From positions 1-15,459 of the forward strand of contig JAFNWZ010000233.1 in assembly GCA_017379255.1 (NCBI GenBank): a DNA stretch of 15,459 bases, read 5' to 3'. The first letter of the stretch is position 1. Every line of letters starts with the position of its first letter. This stretch comes from Akkermansia sp. GTDB lineage: Bacteria; Verrucomicrobiota; Verrucomicrobiia; Verrucomicrobiales; Akkermansiaceae. A program made the position numbers and the translations under genes. The notes below the pieces were generated by a model, which did no database searches, was not told the origin of the DNA, and saw only the letters and a program-made list of their open reading frames with translations. Positions 6,934 through 12,470 of the stretch are shown here, piece after piece.

Positions 6934-8271
6934 TCAGTCGATTCCACGAATCCTTTGCTCTAAATCCCGAACAGGCCTGAAGATAAACTCACGCGAAACA
7001 AGCTCTGCGGTGAGAAAGCCGAGTTTTTCCAGTCCTGTCAGGTCGGTGCGGGCGGTCTGGCGAACAACTTTGTATTCATTACAATGCAGAGTAACGGAAG
7101 TATACGCATTCGGATGCTGCAGGAAATGTAGCAGCAAATTTTTCTGCCTGTAATTGAGAGAAACAACACCCGAAAGAGAAAGGCGGAGATGTTCCTGCAT
7201 CTTCTGCTTGCTGCGCAAATGTTCTGTCAGGTTTTCAATGGACTCGTGAATGGTTTTCAACTGGTTGATGATGAAATAATTCAGGTCATTTTCATCCTCC
7301 TCTGTGTTCAGGAATGACTCATAATATCCCCGTGGATGGCGGTAAATTTCACGAGAGATGGAGATGAATTCAAAAAGCCAGTACCCTGAATGCAACATGC
7401 TCCAATAAAAGAGTGAACGGGCGGTTCGGCCATTGCCATCCACAAAGGGGTGGTCATACGCGAGCTGAAAATGCAATATAATAGCTCTGATAATCGGATG
7501 AATGTAATATTCATCCTTATCTCCGCCATTGGCAAACCGGCATAGTAATTCCAGGCGCTCCGCCAGTTTATCCGACGAAGGGGGCATATGAATGATATCT
7601 CCTGTCCGGGTATCCTCAATATATACTTTGTCTTCTTCCTGTCGAAGATTACCAGCTCTTTCAGGATTTTTCAATGTACCCTCCACCATGCTGCGGTGCA
7701 GAGATAGAATGAATGACGGTGTAAGCGGTTCGTCTTTGTGCTGCAATATCATCCGCATGGTGAGGTAGTTGTTCATCACCATCTGCTCGTGTTCGTCCTT
7801 CGGTGGCCGATTGACGCGAATGAGCTCGCGGGCCTCTGAACGGGTCACTACTGCACCTTCCAACATACTGGACATAATAGCCTCTTCCACCAGAGATGTC
7901 AGCAAGTGCCTGTCGCGGTTCGTTTCAGAAAAAACTGCATTTGCATCCGTCATCAGTATGGTTCCGGCAGCCCGGTCAATCTTATGCAAATACTGCTGAA
8001 TAAGCTGCGTGGACGCAAAATTAAATGCTGCCCCTTTTGCATCGAAAAGCTCAACACGTTGCCGTGCCTGTGTGCGATGCAGTTTGATACCAAGCCACCA
8101 CTGACCCGGAGTCATTCCTTCCGGCGCTGCCCGGTGCCGCAACTCCTGCCAGCTCAGATAACGATCCATGCGCAACGCTTCCGGAAAAGCCTTATGCATA
8201 ATATCCATAAAATTCCCCGTTTCCCGTTCCATTAACTCTCTTAAATCCGGAACTTTGTTGCGCCTTTTCAT
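6934..8271 (-). CDS. class II Fic-family protein (predicted AMP transferase) with C-terminal winged-helix-like region
   Basis: A 445-aa protein. The Fic core motif HPFVDGNGRTAR (274-285) is complete: catalytic His274, the acidic Asp278 for Mg, GNG, and both Arg residues. Fic enzymes usually transfer AMP (or another phosphate-linked group) to a target hydroxyl. An inhibitory-helix motif of the S/T-xxx-E-G/N form is present as SSMLEG (134-139) before the core, placing it in the self-inhibited class II architecture. The C-terminus (about 365-445: LNYRQKNLLLHFLQH, VVRQTARTDLTGLEKLGFL) reads as a winged helix, common in this class and suggestive of DNA binding. I chose ATG 8271; a GTG at 8295 would add eight residues and overlap the promoter. 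The gene is visibly more AT-rich than its neighbours and is bracketed by 52-bp direct repeats, suggesting acquisition as a cassette. The target is unknown. Confidence 0.9.
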   Translation of the reverse strand: MKRRNKVPDLRELMERETGNFMDIMHKAFPEALRMDRYLSWQELRHRAAPEGMTPGQWWLGIKLHRTQARQRVELFDAKGAAFNFASTQLIQQYLHKIDRAAGTILMTDANAVFSETNRDRHLLTSLVEEAIMSSMLEGAVVTRSEARELIRVNRPPKDEHEQMVMNNYLTMRMILQHKDEPLTPSFILSLHRSMVEGTLKNPERAGNLRQEEDKVYIEDTRTGDIIHMPPSSDKLAERLELLCRFANGGDKDEYYIHPIIRAIILHFQLAYDHPFVDGNGRTARSLFYWSMLHSGYWLFEFISISREIYRHPRGYYESFLNTEEDENDLNYFIINQLKTIHESIENLTEHLRSKQKMQEHLRLSLSGVVSLNYRQKNLLLHFLQHPNAYTSVTLHCNEYKVVRQTARTDLTGLEKLGFLTAELVSREFIFRPVRDLEQRIRGID

Positions 8272-8277
8272 GTCCGT

Positions 8278-8305
8278 ATTGTAGCACGGCAACACCGCAT
8301 GTCAA
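8278..8305 (-). promoter_or_regulatory. strong promoter of fic, predicted leaderless
   Basis: On the minus strand TTGACA (8305-8300, perfect), a 16-nt spacer and TACAAT (8283-8278, 5 of 6). The -10 box ends six bases before the ATG at 8271, so the transcript should begin at the start codon itself. The 52-bp repeat begins two bases upstream of the -35 box, an operator-like position. Confidence 0.65.
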
Positions 8306-8307
8306 CT

Positions 8308-8359
8308 TTTATCGGCTAATTTAGCCGATAATTAGCCGTCATTAGCCGATGACGGCTAA
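8308..8359 (+). repeat. right copy of the 52-bp TTAGCCG repeat, at the fic promoter
   Basis: Same orientation as the copy at 6877-6928, with 51 of 52 identical positions, 1431 bp apart. It contains the same two dyads: TTATCGGCTAA (8309-8319) with TTAGCCGATAA (8321-8331), and TTAGCCGT with ACGGCTAA. A further TTAGCC occurs just outside it at 8362-8367. Its position immediately upstream of the fic -35 box suggests an operator for a DNA-binding protein, possibly Fic itself through its winged helix. Confidence 0.9.
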
Positions 8360-8540
8360 GATTAGCCATGCGGTGCAGAGAGACTGCAATACGAACAAAA
8401 ACTCCTGAATCTCGCGGCACATGCGTCTCAAAGAGTATGGGAAAATAGCCCTGAACAACATAAAGGCATAGTGTTCTGCGCGAAAATTCGTAGTGGGGTA
8501 TCACCTGCCTCACCATCGGCATTAAGCCGCTAACTTTCAA

Positions 8541-8598
8541 TTCGTAAATCGTAAATTGGCAATCGTAAATCCACGTGTCCCAAATCTTTGGGACACGT
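8541..8598 (+). repeat. short GTAAAT direct repeats and a 26-bp perfect dyad
   Basis: Three GTAAAT units (8544, 8551 and 8565) are followed by a perfect inverted repeat: ACGTGTCCCAAA (8573-8584), TC, TTTGGGACACGT (8587-8598). There is no U-tract on either side, so it is not a standard terminator. The composition (AT-rich tandem words next to a perfect dyad, between genes) resembles a dispersed intergenic repeat or small non-autonomous element. Elsewhere in the gene-free stretch 8360-8665 I see only this structure, the edge of the TTAGCCG repeat, and the rph promoter. Confidence 0.6.
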
Positions 8599-8629
8599 AT
8601 GAACTCGCAGGCGGCATGATTTTTTGGAG

Positions 8630-8658
8630 TTGAGGAAGCTCGGAATTTGTGGTACACT
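8630..8658 (+). promoter_or_regulatory. candidate promoter of rph, predicted nearly leaderless
   Basis: TTGAGG (8630-8635), a 17-nt spacer and TACACT (8653-8658), each 4 of 6. Seven bases separate the -10 box from the rph ATG at 8666, so the mRNA would start at or within a base or two of the start codon. Confidence 0.45.
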
Positions 8659-8665
8659 CGGGGGC

Positions 8666-9445
8666 ATGGAACGCCATGATAATCGCGGGGTGGATGAAAT
8701 GCGCCCGCTGGAATTTGTGTTGGGCGTGGCACCGCATGCCACGGCTTCTGTTCTTTCATGCTTTGGTAACACGCGCGTGATTTGCGCGGTGACGATTGAG
8801 GAGGATGTGCCGCGGTGGATGAAGCTGCAGCATGTGCCGGGCGGCTGGCTCACGGCTGAGTACTCCATGCTCCCCTACTCCACCCTGGACCGCAAGAAGC
8901 GCGATTCCGGCGGCAAGGTGGATGGCCGCTCGGTGGAAATCCAGCGCCTCATTGGCCGCAGCCTGCGCGCCGTGGTAGACCTGGAAGCTCTGGGCGCACG
9001 CACCATCTGCATTGACTGCGATGTGCTGCAGGCCGATGGCGGCACACGCACGGCCAGTATCACCGGTGCTGCCGTAGCGCTGCAGATTGCGCTCAACAAG
9101 CTGGTGGCCACCGGCGCGCTGGAGAAGAACCCCATGAAGCAGCTGGTCTCTGCCATTTCGGTAGGCAAGCTGCAGGGTACTCCCCTGCTCGACCTCTGCT
9201 ATGTGGAGGACCGCGATGCCGAGGTGGACATGAATGTGGTGATGACCGAGCGCGGCGAGTACGTGGAAGTGCAGGGCAGCGGCGAGGAGGCCGTGTTCAC
9301 GGCTGAGGAGATGGCCCAGATGCTTGCGCTGGCTGCCAAGGGGGCTGCCACTATCACCGCCGCCCAGAAGGCCGCTATTGCCCGCGCAGATGAACCCAGC
9401 ACAGCGGATTTCAACTCCCTGAAAGATTTTTTTGCAAAAAAATAA
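8666..9445 (+). CDS. rph: ribonuclease PH
   Basis: A 259-aa phosphorolytic 3'-to-5' exoribonuclease that trims tRNA 3' ends and structured RNAs, working as a hexamer. The family pattern is clear throughout: MERHDNRGVDEMRPLEF at the start (usual form MRxDGRxxDELRPV), FGNTRVICA (33-41), EEDVPRW (45-51), LTAEYSMLPYST (62-73), GRSVEIQRLIGRSLRAVVDL (87-106), IDCDVLQADGGTRTASITGA (116-135, including the phosphate-binding GGTRTA). It is about 20 residues longer than E. coli RNase PH, the extra being an Ala-rich C-terminal tail ending DFFAKK. ATG 8666 fits the family start; an upstream in-frame ATG at 8624 would add 14 unrelated residues and lie upstream of the promoter. It is monocistronic, closed by a hairpin at 9469-9503. 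Confidence 0.95.
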   Translation: MERHDNRGVDEMRPLEFVLGVAPHATASVLSCFGNTRVICAVTIEEDVPRWMKLQHVPGGWLTAEYSMLPYSTLDRKKRDSGGKVDGRSVEIQRLIGRSLRAVVDLEALGARTICIDCDVLQADGGTRTASITGAAVALQIALNKLVATGALEKNPMKQLVSAISVGKLQGTPLLDLCYVEDRDAEVDMNVVMTERGEYVEVQGSGEEAVFTAEEMAQMLALAAKGAATITAAQKAAIARADEPSTADFNSLKDFFAKK

Positions 9446-9468
9446 TTTTTTTCTGTAGATTTTGAAAA

Positions 9469-9503
9469 GAAGCACCGTTCCCTTATGCGAGGAGCGGTGC
9501 TTC
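9469..9503 (+). terminator. hairpin after rph
   Basis: GAAGCACCGTTCC (9469-9481) pairs with GGAGCGGTGCTTC (9491-9503) around a 9-nt loop: 13 pairs with one G-U. It is followed by CTGCATTT rather than a clean U-run. A T-rich tract (9446-9452) precedes it. Probable terminator, imperfect tail. Confidence 0.6.
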
Positions 9504-9552
9504 CTGCATTTGCCACCTCCTGAAAATCTGAACACAAACCAAATATATCATC

Positions 9553-10494
9553 ATGAAGAAATCACTCTTAGTTGCCCTGTTTGCAGCCATGCCCCTGCTG
9601 GCTCAGGAATGCCCCAAGATGCCCGAATGCGGTAAGGCCCGCCCCTGCTGCGCCAAGAAGATGAACCGCCCCCAGCTCAGCGAGGAGCAGAAAGCCGAGA
9701 TGAAGGCTAAGTTCGAAGCCCGCAAGGCTGAGATGCTCGCCAAGTTCGATGCCGACAAGGACGGCAAGCTTTCTGCCGATGAGCGCAAGGCTGCCCACGA
9801 GGCCCACAAGGCTGAAATGAAGGCCAAGTTCATGGAGAAGTTCGACGCCGACAAGGATGACCAGCTCTCCGACGCTGAGAAGGAAGCTGTGAAGGCTGAT
9901 TTCGAGAAGAACGCCCCCAAGTTCCGCAAGGGTCCGCGTCGTGGTGGCAAGTGCTGCGGCAAGAAGGGTCCGCGTCGTCCTCATAGCCCCCGCCCCCAGC
10001 TCAGCGAGGAGCAGAAGGCTGAGATGAAGGCCAAGTTCATGGAGAAGTTCGACGCCGACAAGGACGGCAAGCTCTCCGATGCCGAGAAGGAAGCTGTGAA
10101 GGCCGAGATGAAGGCTAAGTTCGAGGCTCGCCGCGCCGAGATGAAGGCCAAGTTCATGGAGAAGTTCGATGCCGATAAGGATGGCCAGCTCTCCGACGCC
10201 GAGAAGGAAGCCGCCAAGGCTGAGTTCAAGAAGAACGCCCCCAAGTTCCGCAAGGGTCCGCGTCGCGGCTGCAAGTGCTGCGGCAAGAAGGGTCCGCGTC
10301 GTCCTCATGGCCCCCGCCCCGAGCTCAGCGAGGAGCAGAAGGCCGAGATGAAGGCTAAGTTCATGGAGAAGTTCGACGCCGATAAGGATGGCCAGCTCTC
10401 CGACGCCGAGAAGGAAGCCGCCAAGGCTGAGTTCAAGAAGAACGCTCCCAAGTTCCGCAAGGGCCCGCGTCGCGGCTGCAAGTGCTGCAAGTAA
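9553..10494 (+). CDS. secreted repetitive EF-hand protein with basic Cys-rich linkers
   Basis: A 313-aa protein. Residues 1-18 (MKKSLLVALFAAMPLLAQ) are a signal peptide. Five canonical calcium-binding EF-hand loops of the form D-x-D-x-D-x6-E begin at D66, D98, D167, D206 and D275 (for example DADKDGQLSDAE). The second has Asp in place of the usual Gly at loop position 6. They sit in Lys/Glu/Ala-rich helices (EEQKAEMKAKFMEKF). Between them are basic, Cys-containing linkers, FRKGPRRGCKCCGKKGPRRP, present at about 124-143 and 233-252 and in short form at the C-terminus (301-313), with an early Cys cluster at 20-33. A 62-residue block recurs 109 residues apart (120-181 and 229-290) with near-identical DNA, showing recent internal duplication. 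It is predicted to bind Ca or other cations outside the cytoplasm; its partner is unknown. Confidence 0.85.
   Translation: MKKSLLVALFAAMPLLAQECPKMPECGKARPCCAKKMNRPQLSEEQKAEMKAKFEARKAEMLAKFDADKDGKLSADERKAAHEAHKAEMKAKFMEKFDADKDDQLSDAEKEAVKADFEKNAPKFRKGPRRGGKCCGKKGPRRPHSPRPQLSEEQKAEMKAKFMEKFDADKDGKLSDAEKEAVKAEMKAKFEARRAEMKAKFMEKFDADKDGQLSDAEKEAAKAEFKKNAPKFRKGPRRGCKCCGKKGPRRPHGPRPELSEEQKAEMKAKFMEKFDADKDGQLSDAEKEAAKAEFKKNAPKFRKGPRRGCKCCK
9993..10494 (+). repeat. near-identical internal DNA repeats of the EF-hand gene
   Basis: The segment coding for LSEEQKAEMKAKFMEKFDAD recurs at about 10000 and 10322, and a shorter version occurs near 9676. The basic linker plus EF-hand unit recurs with only a few base changes. 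Such repeats permit copy-number change by recombination and can collapse in short-read assemblies. Confidence 0.75.
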
Positions 10495-10535
10495 AGAAAA
10501 TCTTTACCGTTGAGTAACGGTATAGCATAGAGACG

Positions 10536-10579
10536 CTGAGCGCCGTCCGGAGTCATCCGGGCGGCGTTTCAGTTTTTTT
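10536..10579 (+). terminator. strong intrinsic terminator after the EF-hand gene
   Basis: CTGAGCGCCGTCCGG (10536-10550) pairs with CCGGGCGGCGTTTCAG (ending 10572), with one small bulge and one wobble, followed at once by seven T (10573-10579). A smaller hairpin, TACCGTT/AACGGTA (10505-10522), precedes it. Confidence 0.85.
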
Positions 10580-10609
10580 ACAGGCAGCTGCCTGGTGTTC
10601 ATTAAAACG

Positions 10610-10637
10610 CTCCGCCTGGAATATCTCCCAGGCGGAG
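10610..10637 (-). terminator. terminator of the minus-strand ankyrin locus
   Basis: CTCCGCCTGG (10610-10619) pairs perfectly with CCAGGCGGAG (10628-10637) around eight bases. Read on the minus strand it lies 11 nt past the stop of the 241-aa gene and is followed by CGTTTTAA. With the terminator at 10536-10579 it separates the two convergent units. Confidence 0.65.
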
Positions 10638-10648
10638 GTATTATCAAC

Positions 10649-11374
10649 TTACTTTCCGGAATACTCCTCCAGGAGTGCCACCATCTCCTGATGCCCTGCA
10701 CCGTGCGCATAGTCCACGGGGGAGAAGGCATCCCCACAATAGGAGAGATCACACAGAGTTGCTCCGCGCTCCAGAAGGAGCCGCACTACCTTCACCTGAT
10801 TATTCAGAACGGCTTCCACCAGCGGGCTGGTGATATCTTCCAGGCTGCTTTCATTCGGGCTGGCTCCCTTATCCAGCAGGTAAGTGCAGATTTCCACGCA
10901 GCCCTCCCGGGCTGCAATGCTGAGCATGCTGCCGGTGACCTCCTCACAATCGCACAGACAGTAGGAATGCACTGAGACCCCGACCTCCTCTACCAGGCGG
11001 CGGATAAGCTCCAAATCACCCCAGCCGGCAGCCATGATGGGGAAGGCCTCACCTTCCACCGGAACCAGATAACCACTTTGCCAGGCTGAGATTGCAGCAG
11101 TTATCACTGTATCGAGTGAATAGCTGGAATGTATATCCCAGAGCAGCCCGGGGCAGTATTCCCAGAAATTGTTGCAATTTTCATCTGCCAGTTTCAGCAG
11201 CAGCAGGAACTCATTTTCCAGAAGCCTGCCTGCGGCCAGGTCCATGATTTCAGCCCATTCCTCTTGATTCATTTCCTCAGGGCAATTAAACTGGCGCCCG
11301 TCAAGTTCGATTTCGCACTGCACCGTAAGGCGTTTGATGATTTCTTCTACGTTTTCGTTGATTTCGGTGTTCAT
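10649..11374 (-). CDS. ankyrin-repeat protein, stand-alone copy of a paralogous module
   Basis: A 241-aa protein with no signal peptide or membrane segment. Residues about 1-105 are a non-ankyrin helical region (EEWAEIMDLAAGRLLENEFL, then LKLADE). Residues about 108-241 hold ankyrin-like repeats: FPIMAAGWGDLELIRRLVEE, MLSIAAREGCVEICTYLLDK with GASPN, and SPLVEAVLNNQVKVVRLLLE with RGA. The whole length aligns with the C-terminal part (about 466-701) of the large ankyrin protein upstream. Shared landmarks are W-x-x-IM-x-x-AA, LADE, RRLVEEVG(V/I)SV, the LL(D/E)-x-GA-x-PN unit, and the end SP(V/I)-x-(D/F)A-x-x-x-G-x-(Q/E)EMV-x-LLE. It is the last gene of a minus-strand cluster, 34 bp after the unknown 310-aa gene, and is followed by a terminator. 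Ankyrin repeats bind proteins; the partner is unknown. Confidence 0.8.
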   Translation of the reverse strand: MNTEINENVEEIIKRLTVQCEIELDGRQFNCPEEMNQEEWAEIMDLAAGRLLENEFLLLLKLADENCNNFWEYCPGLLWDIHSSYSLDTVITAAISAWQSGYLVPVEGEAFPIMAAGWGDLELIRRLVEEVGVSVHSYCLCDCEEVTGSMLSIAAREGCVEICTYLLDKGASPNESSLEDITSPLVEAVLNNQVKVVRLLLERGATLCDLSYCGDAFSPVDYAHGAGHQEMVALLEEYSGK

Positions 11375-11408
11375 GATTTGTATATCGATTAGTGTAAATA
11401 TGGGAGGA

Positions 11409-12341
11409 TTAGAACTGAGATTTCAGAACAACATTAAGCGGATGAGGGTATGCACCGTTGATGCTGGCGCAGAGCTTTCCTTCCTTGAAATCTATATAGA
11501 ATGACCATTTTTCACCATTCATAGTATCGCAATAGTCGTCAAGATATCGTTTCAGTTCCGGCGCAGGTATGGAATAAATAGCTTCGATGCCATCTTCAAC
11601 CGATGTGCAGTAGAAGTTGTAATCCTCGTTACTGATGATGCACTTATCAACTTTATTGAAGGATACATTAATCCACATTAAATCGGGATTCCAATCTGTG
11701 GGTGAGCTGCTGGTGGAAGAACACCTGCGGTCCAGTTTCACGATGTGGCGTGTGGGGAATTCAGGCCCGAAGTCCTGAATTCCTTCACGAATCTGTTCCT
11801 TCACCACAGCATGCAGATTCACCGCAAAACCGGCATTCCGGAACACACCGGCCAGGCGTGCAAACAAATCATGGATGATGGATGTCTGCATTTCAGACAA
11901 ATCATCGGGGATGCAACGGAACATCTCCACTTTGGAGACAACCCCGCTGGCAAGCAGGGCGAGAATCTGCACGGCGGTGTCCCGGATATCGGCTGGGTAA
12001 ATGCGGATATTGCGGAAAGGATTATCGTTGCGAGACATGCTCCCTATGGTGTAAATAACGCTTTCTCCACCATCGAAGCGGACACCTATCATCTGAGAAG
12101 GAGTATTTTTCATCGCCTCCTCCAGTGTTTCGCGTTCGAGCATGTAAGAAAAGCCTTGGGCGTTGCGGAAGTTTTCATCCCGCATGAATTGCTGCACCCC
12201 TGCCCAGGCTGCAGCCAGTTTTTCCAGAGGAAGAGTTGCAGAATCGACGCTGTATTTCCAGCCGGGCTGCACCACCTGGCATTTGGCGGAGTGACGAAGC
12301 CAGGAGTAATTCTCGAACGGACGCATATCAATATTGTTCAT
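11409..12341 (-). CDS. unrecognised 310-aa protein between two ankyrin genes
   Basis: I do not recognise this protein. It is predicted to be soluble: no signal peptide, no membrane segment. Its composition is mixed and non-repetitive, with many aromatic residues, as in a folded globular domain. Stretches that may help a search are WLRHSAKCQVVQPGWKYSVD near the N-terminus, MIGVRFDGGESVIYTIG in the middle, and KWSFYIDFKEGKLCASINGA near the C-terminus. The last two look like beta-hairpins. A second in-frame ATG at 12326 is possible. It has an A-rich upstream region (AATAGAAAACAACACAAA) without a Shine-Dalgarno sequence. It lies 129 bp below the large ankyrin gene and 34 bp before the small ankyrin gene, so all three are probably co-expressed. 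Sandwiching between paralogous ankyrin genes suggests that it is their partner, but nothing in it proves this. Confidence 0.65.
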   Translation of the reverse strand: MNNIDMRPFENYSWLRHSAKCQVVQPGWKYSVDSATLPLEKLAAAWAGVQQFMRDENFRNAQGFSYMLERETLEEAMKNTPSQMIGVRFDGGESVIYTIGSMSRNDNPFRNIRIYPADIRDTAVQILALLASGVVSKVEMFRCIPDDLSEMQTSIIHDLFARLAGVFRNAGFAVNLHAVVKEQIREGIQDFGPEFPTRHIVKLDRRCSSTSSSPTDWNPDLMWINVSFNKVDKCIISNEDYNFYCTSVEDGIEAIYSIPAPELKRYLDDYCDTMNGEKWSFYIDFKEGKLCASINGAYPHPLNVVLKSQF

Positions 12342-12470
12342 TTTGTGTTGTTTTCTATTGTTAGTGTTGATGTTGTGGGGTAAGGAAGGTGTGTTTTTTC
12401 TGAATATGTAGAAAAAATGTTCTGTTAATTCTTTTTTTGTGAAAGTAAAAAGAGCTTGTTTAACGCAGGC

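Noticed and set aside
8316..8759. 147-codon minus-strand frame between fic and rph
   Set aside because: It runs through the TTAGCCG repeat, the GTAAAT repeats, the 26-bp dyad and the start of rph. The peptide looks like translated repeat sequence and has no recognised motif.
9568..10308. 246-codon minus-strand frame opposite the EF-hand gene
   Set aside because: Leu/Gly/Ala repeats that mirror the EF-hand repeats. The plus strand has a signal peptide and five precise calcium loops.
10581..10594. 14-bp palindrome CAGGCAGCTGCCTG between the two terminators
   Set aside because: It is short and lies between two convergent terminators with no promoter nearby; most likely chance or part of terminator structure.
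12342..12470. Separate promoter for the 310-aa gene
   Set aside because: Only weak matches (TTAACA with TATTCA at 16 nt on the minus strand) in a very AT-rich stretch, not distinguishable from background.
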